From contig JANBVO010000001.1 of assembly GCA_030052745.1 (NCBI GenBank), positions 1,674,001-1,738,000 of the forward strand: a stretch of DNA of 64,000 bases. Reading direction: 5' to 3'. Positions 22,817 through 34,800 of this stretch are shown piece by piece. Below the pieces are notes generated by a model. The model was given only the letters and a program-made list of their open reading frames with translations, was not told the DNA's origin and did no database searches. Source of the stretch: Pleurostoma richardsiae (lineage: Eukaryota; Ascomycota; Sordariomycetes; Calosphaeriales; Pleurostomataceae). The first letter of the stretch is position 1, and each line of letters begins with the position of its first letter. Made by a program: the position numbers and the translations under genes.

Positions 22817-24992
22817 CTTGACCAGGAGCAGATGTCAGGAAGCCTGGCGCCTTCACAACTAGTTTCTGTAGGCACTCTCGATCGTCACATCCTCGAGGAG
22901 ATGCCCTCAATTTATGTGTCCTCTCCGTCAAGGGCTCGAGGAGTCGAGAGGCTCTCGGAGCCGGCTAACGGCGTGTGATTGCTCCAACATCGCCGGATGG
23001 GATTATCCGTCATGTCCATTCTTGTTATAGTTCATCGCGAGAATAATGTACAGCGGCGTAGGGAGACCTGGGTATTAATTTCGAACTGTGGAGTACTTTT
23101 CTTGGAGAAGATGTCCGTACTGTCGACTCACAACCACTGGGTTGTCTTCATTGAGTTAATTGATGATACACGGGATTCGTCCAGGAGAGAACGGTGACAG
23201 CGTGGATGCCCCTGACGCATAGGTTCAGGCTCAATGTATATTAAATTTGCTTCTTCCCTCGACATGTCCTGCTCCGCAAGCATCTAGAGGAGACTTTACG
23301 GCGCATGCTCCGGGCACCACAACCACGAAAACTTGAGATCTCACAGTTTTACCCTCAACACAAACGTTACCGGCAGTTATAATGACACTTAGCTTACAGT
23401 TCGAATGTGGAATCTTGGTATCTGAGAGAGGTTGGACCTGGACAGCAGCGACTCACAGGGGAGAGCCATCATAGTAAGCCCCCATATGGGCAGCCTAATG
23501 CTCCCCAACAGTGAGATGGAGATGCTGAAAGTTGACTGGACGCCTCGTATGTGGAGTGCATAAAGCGGAAATTGTAAAATAGGCTGAAAGCCAATGCCGG
23601 CTTGGAGCCCTGGCGCCACCTGGATGTCCTTCGAGCACGATAGAGAGGAAGTTTGAAGAGAATTGGCAGTCGTCACGCTGGTTAAGGCGGGACACACTCT
23701 ATCTCGGCAGATGGTCTCCGGAGGGCAGAGTCCGACTCGGAGACGGAATAGCTTCGGGCAGTCCTAGCTAAGAACCGGTGAACAGTCTTTCTAGAACATT
23801 TGCCTCGAGTAGTGTACTAGGAACATATGACACATCCAGGCTACGAATTCCATGCGGTGGGGGTCGTCCGCGTCCTCGGGTGTCGATGATATTGTGTGTA
23901 CCTTACAGTACCTAGACACGGTGAAGGAAGAACACCTCTGAAGGTAAGACAGATGCGCCAACACCTAAATATTTGCGAGGGCATTCCTAATCCCAAGCAA
24001 CACTGTCAGGGAAATGGCTTCGATACCCAGCTGCTACATACCATGGTGGCCATGCCGTATGTTGTATGCTGAAGAGTAGTACTGAAGGGTGTGAGGATGA
24101 GGATGTGCTGGATCCCTTCTACTTCGACAAGTCACAATCCGTCGATTGCTGTCAGTGCCCATAGTCGCATACCTACAAGCCCACGAGTAGTCGGGATGAT
24201 CATGCCTTCAGAGGCGGAGACGGAGACAGAGACATGTCTTTCTGATCTTAGGTAATCGTTATATGGGACTTGACGGACCCTGAAACTGTCAAAGGCTTGG
24301 AGCAGTCACTTGCTCAGCTCAACACTGAAAGGATCGACGTCACTTGGATCTGGGGATGGCGAAGCTTGACCTCTTGGGGATAAAGGCGAGTGTTAGAGCA
24401 CAGTGCATGCCGACTGAAATCCGGGTTCCCGCATTCAGCGCTGGAATAATGCAAGCTTAGCTCGCTGCAAGGGTTCGATCGACTGCAATCACAAGCATAA
24501 CTCCAGGGTCCAAGAGCTGGCACGGCGCGTGTCCATGAACGGGCAGGCAACTTGCATCTTACAACATCTTTCTGTCCTATCGCCGCCTCCTCTCTACAAG
24601 ATCAATCCAGCCTCTATCTCCACTTCACATTTGTGCGATATTCCGTTCGGTGCCTTGCGACGCTTCAGCAGGCAGCTCGCTTGAGCTGCACTTCCGGAGC
24701 ATAACTACAGGTGCACAAGCTCTGGCCCCCCTGGGAGACCTTATCAAGCTTGCTGCTCCCTGCACGAGCTTGGGCCAGCGCTGCTGAATGGCCAGCAGAG
24801 TGTGACGACAGTGTCGGAGGGACAAGCTGAAGCCGGGACCCGGCAGAGACCGGACCCTACAGTCATTCAATTCGCAGATGCGAGAAGAGGGTTTGCGCCG
24901 GTCACAGCTTTACGTTTGTTGCTGGAGGACAGAGGAGAGAGGCAGGCGAACCCCGTCACTGTACGCGAGTCGAGGCGCAACGGCCCAGTGAC
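22817..24992. other. Divergent promoter region, xylanase and ATG22
   Basis: About 2.2 kb of non-coding DNA, lower in GC than the genes. Frames are short and lack known domains. A plus-strand frame ending at 25140 overlaps ATG22 exon 1 in another frame and is a shadow. Confidence 0.5.
22963..22968. promoter_or_regulatory. Candidate XlnR/XYR1 binding site (GGCTAA) upstream of the xylanase
   Basis: GGCTAA matches the xylanase regulator consensus GGCTRR, 147 bp before the xylanase ATG, with an AT-rich ATAAATT box nearer the gene at about 22909-22915 (minus strand). A hexamer match alone is weak; location relative to a GH10 gene raises it. Confidence 0.45.
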
Positions 24993-27265
24993 ATGGCGCC
25001 GCGGAACGATGAGGGCCGGCCGCCTCCCGCGCCACGCTTATTCTCCCGGCTCTCCCACATCTCCAAGAAGTCATTCCTCTCCCATTCCTCCTCTTTCGAG
25101 GCCGACGATGAGCGCTCCACTACGCCTTCCGGCTCGCTAGACGAAGTGCTCGACAGAATGACGTCCCGTTCAAGCAGCTTCCATTTCTCCCCGCCGCGCT
25201 ACCCCGGCGAGGACACCCGCCCCACCAGCTCCAAGGAGCTCGCTGGCTGGTATATGTATGCCTTCGCCGCCGAGACCTACGTTATCTGCGGTAAGTCCTC
25301 GACAATCCATGTCCGCGCTTCCCGTGAAGCCCTGCTATCCTCATAGATGCGCCGAGGCTGACGAACCCATCTGCAGCAATAAGTACGCTACACCCCCGTG
25401 GCTCGTCCCATTGGCGTACAGCTGCAGGTCGTGCATCTCCTGATGCGCAGCCCACAGCTGCATCTCTTTGTCTGACTATCTGGCGCTCTACCGAGCCACC
25501 TGAATCTGCTACCATTTTGCCTCTCTGGCTCGAAGCTGACAGTACTTGATTGTATCTAGGCTCATTCATTCCGATTCTGCTGGAAAGCCTCGCGAGAGAG
25601 AATGGCGTCTTGCTGTCTGACCGCACCTCTCCTTGTGGGTCCAGCTCCGACAAGAACAGCCATGCTGATGGCCAATGTGTTGTGTACTTCCTCGGTATCG
25701 AGATCAACACCGCCAGCTTTGCCATGTATACCTTCAGCATCAGTGTCCTTCTCCAAGCTCTGCTCGTTGTCAGCATCAGTTGCGCTGCCGACCACGGCAA
25801 CTACCGTAAGAAGCTCCTCCTGGCTTTTGCTTGGATTGGAAGCTTCTCTGTCATGGCCTACATCTTTATCTCAAAGAATGTTTATCTCGTCGGCGCTCTT
25901 ATCGCCATCATCTCCAACACGTCGTTCGGCGCTTCGTTTGTGCTGCTAAACTCCTTCCTGCCCTTGCTTGTCCGGCACCACCCAAGGATTGAATTCGACG
26001 AGGAAGATATCACCAGGACTCCTGATCTCGACCCGACATCCGCCGAGTCACGAGCGCTTGAGGAGCCCAATGGAGACATTGATTCAGAGACCCTCAATGA
26101 CCCTACCTCGGCGCTGCTTCCTGCTGCTGAGGGGCAGCAAGGGAGCCTTGGACTCGCCCGAGTTCGAACGCATGAGGACCTGACGTCTCTGGAACTCCAA
26201 CTATCTACAGAGATATCAGCCAAAGGAATTGGCATCGGCTACTGCGCTGGACTAGCTGTGCAGTGCGCCGCGATCCTCATTCTCATCGCCATGAAGAACA
26301 CGACGTGGTCTCAGCGGGTTGTGCTGTTCATGATTGGCGTGTGGTGGGCCATCTTCACCATCCCGGCTGCGATGTGGCTCCGTCCTCGGCCTGGACCTCC
26401 TCTCCCAGCGGTGGCCTCTCGGAAGGGTGCCTTCGCCTGGGTCTCATACACTCTATACGCGTGGAAATCCCTGTTCAGGACGGTGCAGCTGGCACGACGA
26501 CTGGTCGACATCATCCTCTTCCTGGCCGGCTGGTTTCTGCTCTCTGACGCCATTGCCACAACGTCTTCCACGGCCATCTTGTTCGCAAAGACCCAACTTC
26601 ACATGCAGCCCTGGGCCCTTGGCATGATCAACGTCATCTCAACCTCGGCTGGAATTATGGGCGCATTCTCATGGTCTTTCATCTCGCGACGGCTGCGACT
26701 GAAGCCGCACCAGACCATCCTCGCCTGTATTGCCATCTTCGAGCTCATCCCGATTTACGGGTTGATGGGCTATCTGCCATTTGTGCAGAGATGGGGCGTC
26801 GTGGGACTTCAACAACCGTGGGAAATGTATCCCCTAGCTGCTGTCTACGGGTTCGTCCTCGGCGGCCTGAGCGGGTACTGCCGGTCTTTGTACGGAGAGC
26901 TCATCCCTCCTGGCTCCGAGGCAGCCTTCTACGCTCTGTACGCCATCACCGACAAGGGTTCGAGCGTGTTCGGACCAGCCATTGTTGGCGCCATCATCGA
27001 TGCCTCGGGTGAGATCCGCCCAGCGTTCTGGTTCCTCGCTGCCTTGGTCGGACTCCCGGCGCCACTGATATGGTTTGTCAACGCGGAGAGAGGAAAGATC
27101 GAAGGGGAGAAGCTCGCCGAGATTATCGAGGGCTTTAAGGCTCGCGAAAGCGGCTCCTCGAGCGAGGCTCAGAGCGATGCGGAGAGCCAGGCTATATTGG
27201 CTCGTTACGACGATGACGAGGAGGAGACCGGTGACGACACGGAGACGGGGAGACGGCGGGCGTAG
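24993..27265 (+). CDS. ATG22: Vacuolar amino-acid effluxer ATG22
   Basis: Major-facilitator-type permease that exports amino acids from the vacuole after autophagic degradation. Exon 1 (24993-25290) codes a Ser-rich cytosolic N-terminus ([28 protein letters not shown]), then [33 protein letters not shown], the family's hallmark start. The main exon is 25560-27265 ([113 protein letters not shown]). A probable 6-nt microexon (25377-25382) lies between them and gives 669 aa; skipping it gives 667 aa. Either keeps the frame. About 12 membrane segments are apparent, with a long acidic loop after LLVRHHPR. The C-terminus is acidic and cytosolic. Confidence 0.95.
25377..25382 (+). other. ATG22: Probable 6-nt microexon of ATG22
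   Basis: CAATAA is preceded by a CTGCAG acceptor and followed by a GTACGC donor. Exon 1 ends and the last exon begins in phase 1, so the microexon yields C-A-I-S-S-F-I-P, close to the C-G-I-x-S-F-I-P of family members as I recall them. Skipping it leaves C-G-S-F-I-P, two residues short. Confidence 0.6.
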
Positions 27266-27442
27266 GCGAAGAAAGCGTCGCCAGCTTCGGTTCTCCTGCT
27301 CTTGTTGTTGTGCTGTTTGGTTGCATAGCGCCGGCGTCTATTGGCACCATGTTTGTCTACGGTGCGGCGTTTTGTTGAGAAGCATCGCGTCATTCATACG
27401 TTCTGCACGCTGAGAATGGTGTTGCATGGTTAGAAGTGCCTG

Positions 27443-27457
27443 CCTAAGGTACTTAGG
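27443..27457. repeat. Short inverted repeat CCTAAG-GTA-CTTAGG
   Basis: Perfect 6-bp arms with a 3-bp spacer in the 3' flank of ATG22. A member of the recurrent CCTAAGG-type intergenic palindromes. Confidence 0.85.
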
Positions 27458-27890
27458 TAGATAATCTATTGATGTTGCCTGTGAGCAGGGTGCACTGTGT
27501 CCAACTAAGTATCTAGATATCTATCCTTGGTCGGCAGTTTGTCCGTCAAGGGACCCGTGAAAGAAGCTTTTGATCCCGATACAAAAAAGTATCACTGGAC
27601 GCTACGCTTTGAGATACTTCTGCCTCTTTGCGATGTTTAAAATGAGCACTTTATTTCTCTGTTTCCTGGGGGAGTGATAAGAACCGCATGTGAAGAACCG
27701 CACTTCGTAAAGGTGTATCTAAGGTAGACGGTCCGAATATAGAATGGTCTCGAAGTCTGAACAGCGCAGGAGGCAGTCGCTATCGGTTATCGGCACCTTG
27801 CAAAGGCCGTATGTACGGAGTACAGGGTACCTCACCTTCCGCGGTACGTACCCACGAGAGGTAGGTACCTTAGCTTCGGAAGCTCTCAGC

Positions 27891-27900
27891 ATCACGTGAT
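27891..27900. promoter_or_regulatory. ATCACGTGAT palindrome, candidate bHLH (Cbf1-type) site
   Basis: A perfect 10-bp palindrome around CACGTG, about 515 bp upstream of the BAH-PHD start codon. TCACGTGA is the Cbf1-type consensus. Binding is not shown. Confidence 0.35.
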
Positions 27901-28413
27901 CTTACAGCCATTTTTTCCCCTTGCCCATTCCTGACCTCCTCAACCACCCCCCGTCGGTGCTCATCGGCGGACGCGCCTTGGAAATCGGATCGTGGCAACA
28001 ACTGTATCCTTTGCGACAATTGTTTTCATCGCCCATTGACTAACGCGCATCCCACGACAAGGCCTGGCCGGCTTACGTGAGAGTGGTTAGCATTGCGCTT
28101 TTGTCTCCTCATCGATTAACGCGGTCTTTGGAGCTTTTCCATCGACTTCTCGATTGACATTCGTCATCTTTCTCTCCGCTCCTCTCCCCAGCCACCGTTG
28201 CGACCGAGCCGACAATCCACCCAACCCTCCCTTGATCGCTCATCTCTGTCGCGGTCGCAACACCCGGCCCCTCGATCTTGGCAAGACCTTAACTCAGTCC
28301 CGGCATCGTTATACGTTCTGCGACGCGACTTTCACCGACCTGGTCTTCTCTCTCACACTAGCTCGGGCTGCTCCTCTCGATACTAAGGTCCTACGTACGC
28401 CGCTATTCCCAAT

Positions 28414-29939
28414 ATGACATCCGCGCGCAAGCGTCCTCGGACGGAGACTGAGGAGGCCCGGGCCGAGTGCCCCTTCGTTGTCCGCCCGGTAGATCCCAGG
28501 GAAAAAGAACAGAAGAAAAAGAAGCGGAGACGGAACGACGATGAGCCCGACGAGGGTGACAAGAAGGTTCTCCTTCAGATGTCTCCATTTTCGCCGGCAG
28601 GCAAGTTCAAGACGTACGATACGATGGATGTTCACTATACTGTTGAGCCGGCCAAGAAGTGGTCGGAGATGACGCGCTACAACAGCTTCGTTCGTATGTC
28701 GTTGCCTTTGCGCTTTGCGCTTCTGATCGGTGATGTGGTACTTTACTGACAATGCTCTTCTCTAGTTAACGGTGTGAAGTATTTTAGTGAAGGCTTCATC
28801 TACGTCGCCAACGATGCAACGATCGAGCGTCAGAAAGCCATCTCAAATAAGGAACAACTGGCCCCGCGGCTAAAGTCCGACGACGAATGGGTTGCGCGTA
28901 TCTTGGAGATCCGAGCCAGTGACGAGCACCATGTCTACGCGAGGATCTTTTGGATGTACTGGCCTGACGAGCTGCCTGCGAACACGCACGACGGCAAGAA
29001 GCTCATCCAGGGCCGTCAGCCATATCACGGCACAAACGAGCTCGTGGCTTCCAACCATAGTGAGTGACCAGGGTTGTCGCTTATCTTTGCTTAGTCTGCG
29101 CTAATCTGTTGTTGTAGTGGACATCATCAACGTAGTCAGTGTCACCCAACAAGCAACAGTGAACCAGTGGTTCGAAGATAACGACGAGGACATCATGAGT
29201 GCACTGTACTGGAGACAAGCTCTTGATACCCGCACGATGGAGCTTTCGGTGCGTGCATATTCCTGCACTATCTCCCAAAATTTCAACATGCGCTAACGCT
29301 GTATTCCAGTCTATTGAGGCGCTCTGCAAGTGTGACACCCCGGGAAACCCCGATAAGGTTTTGATCGGGTGTTCGAACAGTGATTGCGGCAAGTGGCTTC
29401 ACGAAGAGTGTATCAAGCACGAAGCCTTGACGAAGACATACGAGAGGTTGGGAAGAGATAAGCCGCATAAGGCGCCTGAGACGGAGCCCAGCAAAGAGGC
29501 GAAGGAGCCTGAGGAACCTAAGCGGCCTCTCAGCCCCACTGAGACCGGGGCTGGAATCGTGGCCAATCACTCTATTGATGTCAAGGCCGACGGTGCGGCG
29601 GACGCTGTCAAAGTCAACGACAACGTTGATGTGAAACGTGTTGAGGATGACGAGAGCGCTGCAGCCCAAAGCCAAGCCCATACGGCGAAAGAGCATAGTG
29701 TGTCAACCGATACACCGCGAAAGGGAACTCCGGCGAGAAAGGTTGGTCGGCCGAAGAAGAAAACTGCCGACAGGCAGCAGGACGAAAAGCCGTACGAGGG
29801 GCTCTTCGAAGCAGCCCTCCTCATGGACCTGAACCCCCCGATGCTCGAAATCAGGGATCTCAGAGAAGGAATCGAGGGCGGCGAGAAGTCATGGAAGGAG
29901 GAAATCAAGTGCCTCCTCTGTGGTTCCCAGATTCACTAA
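28414..29939 (+). CDS. epr-1: BAH-PHD Polycomb reader, EPR-1-like
   Basis: Exons 28414-28693, 28766-29059, 29118-29248 and 29310-29939 give 444 aa. A basic, nuclear-localisation-like N-terminus (KKKKRRRN) precedes a BAH domain over about residues 70-210: VHYTVEPAKKW, GFIYVANDA, WVARILEIRAS, VYARIFWMYWPDELP, ELVASNHMDIINVVSV. The PHD finger begins with C241-x-C243, C256 and C261 (CSNSDC), then H266-x2-C269 (HEEC). Its last zinc pair, C436-x2-C439, is at the extreme C-terminus, after about 165 residues of charged, Pro/Lys/Glu-rich sequence with an AT-hook-like GRPKKK. This BAH plus PHD layout is that of Neurospora EPR-1, which recognises H3K27me3 and represses facultative heterochromatin. The orthology and role are inferred from architecture. 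Confidence 0.9.
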
Positions 29940-31842
29940 GTCCTAGGGAACCGCGCCGTAACTGAGCATCGCACAGTCACGGCCGTCTTTCCCATATCGC
30001 TCTTTCAGGCCGGTGCCAGCCGTGGATACCTGAGAGGGCGACATATCGAGTTGTGTCCACATCTTACGCGAGGAGATCCGCTTCTGGATGGTTCCATCTC
30101 CGTCCCTGGTTGCGTTCTCTTCAGCACATCCGCGTCGCGACGCAGTTGCACTGGAGATTGCGGGCTAGTCCACGAAGCGAGAATCCCTCTCATCCTTCGG
30201 TGGTCATGGCGAGTTTGCACGCCAGATGTCCGACTGTTAATTCACATACTTAACCCAGGTTGGCCCCTGATGGTTGAAACCCCGGGCAGCCTTGATGAAG
30301 ATTTCCTTTGAAACCAAAAATTGGCGGAAGGGGACTGGCCGTTGTGATTTGGGGTTTGCGAGATTGCAGAGACCCGCCTGGCGGCGCGCAGCGCGTTCTA
30401 CGACCATCTCAAAGCTTCAATCGATTAGAGGTTCCTCAGAGTGGTCGTCTGCCTGCTAGGTGCCGTTCCTCGACGGGTTTAGAAGTGGGCATGAACCCCG
30501 TGATGACATTGGGCGCTTTCACTGACTAGTTGAGCCACCCGGCCTCCCCTCTCATCCGGCGAGAGCAGCCCTCGACGCGGAGGCTGCCTCAAGGAGAGCA
30601 AGTAGAAACGGCGGGCTGAGCGACCAGTTATATTCACTGTACCTATTTTTATGTTGAAATTGCGCCCTTGGCTTAGGCTCTATCTTTTTTTTTTATTTAC
30701 GTCTTTCTCCGTGCTCTGCTGTTTTCTCTCAGCTTGCCGCCTGCAGCATAGCATATGGTTTACTCAGGGGGCGTGAAGGGGGGAAGGCAGGCAGGCATGC
30801 AAGCAATAACGGGGGACTCGGGTGGAACGGGAGGGTGACTTGCTTAGCATCAGAACTTCGTATATAGTAATGAGGCCAAAAGGTTGTCAACTACTGTTCC
30901 CGTTTGGGGTTTTGAGTGTTTGCGATAACAAGTGAGGTGTTGGACCTCGTTGGTTGATGGTAATGTAGAGAAGAGCCACTGCACGACCTTTTTTTTTTTT
31001 CTTCCCCGGAATTGCGCTGACCGCTCAAGGACAGCATCTTCACAGGCCGGCACCAACTCTACCAATATGTAAACAGCAAGACACAGGAACCAGCAGCCTT
31101 CACGATAACATTAGCAGTAGCAGCGTGTTCCTACATGTACAGCTAGGGTCCGCCACTACTGGAAACAAAATAACTAAGAACAGACCATAATGGGGGGATA
31201 CACACGCCCCCTTTCCTTCCCAGGATTTGCCCGATTCCGACGGTGTCCTAACCTGTCTTGTCCGTCCAGAAAACGCCTCTCCGGGATATTGTCATCCTTC
31301 CCTGTCTGTCCCCTTCTTGCTCTCATGATGAAATGATATAGATGATGTTGATGACCGTACCCTGTGACAGTCGGAAGAGAAAAAGTCGCCGACCCCATTC
31401 GTGACACCCTTAAGAGTCAAAAGATATATAGAGGTAAGCCCCCTTGGCCACAGAGAGCCTGAAGCCCTCGTCGCTCCGATAAGGAAGAGCATGCGGTTCG
31501 CAAGCAACACCAGGAAACAGAAACATAAAGCCACCACAGTCATCCTAACAGAACACACACTCCGGGATCACAAGATCCATCTACTTGCCGCGCGCCCAGT
31601 GAAAGCGACCCCATAAACGTTGCCGGTTCCCGAGTCCTTCTTCTGCATCGTGACATCGTATAGTAAGCGGGAGAGACGTATATAAGAATGCCAGATAAGC
31701 ACCGGCATGCGAAAAAGCCCGGGTAGAGAAAGATGGTTGCTGACGGCTGACGGTTTGCAAGCAATAGAGCTCGAGCTCCCGAAATACCACGTGCGAAGGA
31801 AAGGCATATCCAAAACTGCGGGTGATTGTGTGAAGAGGCCAA
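29940..31842. other. Convergent 3' region between the BAH-PHD and adenylate cyclase genes
   Basis: About 1.9 kb with several T-runs (for example near 30686-30695 and 30990-31001) and no coding frame with a recognisable domain. Parts are probably 3' UTR of both genes. Confidence 0.5.
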
Positions 31843-34800
31843 TTACTCCTGCTCAGTATCGCTGCCTTCGAGCTCTTCGACCGAGTGAAGTGGGCCATAC
31901 TTCCGCCGGTATTGCTGAAGTTCCTGTAGCTCTGAGGCCAGGCTCGACAGGACGTCCGCCATCGGTATGCGCAAGTCGTTGAGCGACGCGATAGGTGCGC
32001 CACCCCTGAGCATATGGCGCAGCGCGAGGGTGGCAGTGCACGTCTGGTATATGTCAGCTTTGGGTGCCTGTGTAATCTCAGGGGGGTAGATACACGTACC
32101 TCGATGCGGCTCACTTGGTGCTCCATGAAATTGAGGAGGAATTGATCAGAGTAGTCTGGGCCTCGCTGCTTCATCCGCTCCAGCAGCTCGGTCTCCGGGG
32201 GTTGCAGGCCCCGGTTGGGCACGTCTTCGAGGGAGCTGCAGATCATCTCGAGTCGCAGGCTGACGTTCCACAGGGCGACGATCTGCTCGGGATTGAAAGT
32301 GAAGTCCCGGTCGGCCGAACCAGTCGAGGATGGCTTCGCAGGGACCTCTACCTGCCTGTCATGGGCCTGGTGCGCTTCTATGCGCCCTACCAGGGCATGA
32401 GGATACAGGGAATAGACCAGCTCGGGGTTCTCGAGGCCCTTCAGCTTCCGCTCGCCCATCTCCTTAACCTCGAAACCCTGTGAGCTCAGAGAGCGGAGCT
32501 CCTTGCGGATGGCCTGGCCGAACGAGTCGTCGTCGTAGGTCTCATCCGCGCCCGGAGTCGACTCCTGATACGTTTCCAGGCAGCGCTGGATCTCCGAGAT
32601 GAAGTCGGATGAGACGGTGATCTGACCGCCGTCGGCCACGGCCGAGATACGAGAGGCTTTGTTTACCATGGGACCATAGTAGTCCATACGCCGGGTGATC
32701 GGATCGGGCTCGCATAGAGGCTCGCCCCAGTGGATGCCCATCCGCACGGACAGACCCCTGAAGATCAGGTTATTGTCCTTATCGTATGTCGGCTGGCATG
32801 AGACAGAGTTAAGCATCTCGGATGGCCAGGTTATGTCGAGCAGCTGCATCTGGACCGCGAAGCACCACAGCAACGCTGAGGTCGCCGTAGGGAAGGACAC
32901 CATGAATGCGTCACCTTCGGTCTTGACTTCGAAGCCACCAATGAGGCGCAACTGTCTTCTCATGGCCTCGTTGTGCAGCCTGATGGCGGAGCGCATGGCG
33001 GCAGGATAAGTCTCCCATAGATTTGTTGAGTTTTTGATATCTGTGAAGACAATGGCAATCATGCCTGTAGGTGCAGGAACCTCGGCCTCCAGCCGCTGGA
33101 GTGTGGAGTCCAGGACCTCGCCCTTGGGTCTCCGCGGTCTCCGCGCCGGCAAGTTCTCATCGGTCGCAATTGTCGGGTTGAGAGACATGCTCTGACCACG
33201 ATGTAGGCGCGAGCGCTCAGTCCTCTTCTTCAGGTCCGCCACGCTTATCATCATGACCATGATCTTTCCGGAAGCGCCATAAGCCATTGCAAGGTCCCGG
33301 ATTTTTTGAGATGCGCGCATCAGGTCGCCACGCTCAGAACGGGCAATGTCAACGACGAGACCCGGAGAGAGATATTCCCACAGCTCCTTTGTAGCGATAA
33401 TGACGTTCTCATCTTGCTCCCTGATGGTGACATGGCTGACGTTCGGTGCCGCCTGCACAGCGGGCATCAGGTCTACGTAGCCGAACGCGCGAGAGACGTC
33501 AAGGAGATCGTTTAGTCTCCCGTTCCGAGACACCCATCCACCAGCATCCCGAATCCGGGCACGCTCCGTAGGCTCGGCTGGATCATGCTTTCGAGTGAGC
33601 ATCTTGTGGCTGCCATCAGACTGGATGAGCATGGCCTGTACGTCGCCGACGTTGGCAACGTAGAGTTCTTGGCCTTGGAGATACGCCACGGTTGCAACAC
33701 CGCCAGAGTTGAGGTCTTCCTTACTAAGGACGAGGGGTTGCGCTGACCCTCGGTGAGTGCTCAGTGACCTTTCTTCGGTATGTTGGGTTGCGATGGTGAC
33801 GAGATCTTTGTTAAGCGATAGGAATGCTCTACGAAGGGCATCCTCGGGAGTATCATTAGGTTTCGTCCGGAGGCCCTTCAGTTCCGCGCTGAAGATGTGG
33901 CCGAAGTTCTCGTGCAAATATTTGGCGATCTTGGAGCCACCACTAGAAAGCGCCTGACCGTCAAACAGACCTAGGAGAGTCTCGGTCTCGGAGGAGTTGA
34001 AGCGAGGCACCACGAGGTCGATGGTCGACAGATGCTCGTTCTTACCCATAGTATCCGCCATGCCGTAGGGCAGGTAGCCTGCCAGTGAGCCGGATGTGCG
34101 GACGCGGCGATCCTCGCTCTGATCGGGAATGTTGGGCTCGGTGAGCGTGACATCCATGAGACCCAGGACTCTGAGATTCAGTAGTCGGCTGAAGTCCGTG
34201 TACTGCTCGCGGCTGGCAGCACCGGCCCCGTATAGTGTCTGTTTAATCTCGAGACGCCTGTTACCTGAGAGGTTGAGGTATCTCAGATCCGGGTTGAGGT
34301 TCCAATTCCAGTCGTAGGGAACATTAGAGATGTTGTACTTCAGGTAGTTGCTTCCGCAATCGAGCACGGCGAGCTTCTTGGCCCTGGAGATATCTGCGGG
34401 GAGGTTGGTGAACTTGTTGCTGTTTATGTGCAATACCTGTAGAAGACTGTATTCTTCCAGATCGTCAGCGGGTAAGCTAGTCAGCTCGTTGCCGGAAAGA
34501 TATAGCTCGACCAGCTGCGGCCAGCTCTTGATAGACCTCTGGGGCATATCCGTTAAGTCGTTGTATGAGAGGTTCAAGACCCGCAGTTCTCCCAGGAGAA
34601 TGAGTTGGTCGAACACATCGTCGTCCAGCTGGTTATCAGCCAAGTACAAATTGCGCAAGGATCCCGAGAAAGTGTTGGTGAGCCGGGTCAAGAGGCTAGA
34701 ATCTTTTCTCGAACCGGGCGCCGTAGTAGTAGCCGGAGTTGCAGTTCCAGGGCCACCTTGACTTGTCGCCCTCGACACAACTGACGTCTTGCGGCCGCCC

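Larger units (their letters stand above)
27266..28413. other. Intergenic region and long leader of the BAH-PHD gene
   Basis: Contains an imperfect palindrome at 27443-27457, a TAGGTACCTTAG element near 27863-27873 and a TCACGTGA palindrome at 27892-27899. From about 28000 the sequence is pyrimidine-rich, typical of a fungal promoter and 5' UTR. Confidence 0.5.

Noticed and set aside
24465-24495. GGGTTCGATC string, possible tRNA T arm
   Set aside because: No pairing 5-bp stem and no A box at the right distance.
22817-24992. Search for a transposon in the low-GC gap between xylanase and ATG22
   Set aside because: No terminal repeats, no target duplication and no transposase or reverse transcriptase motif seen.
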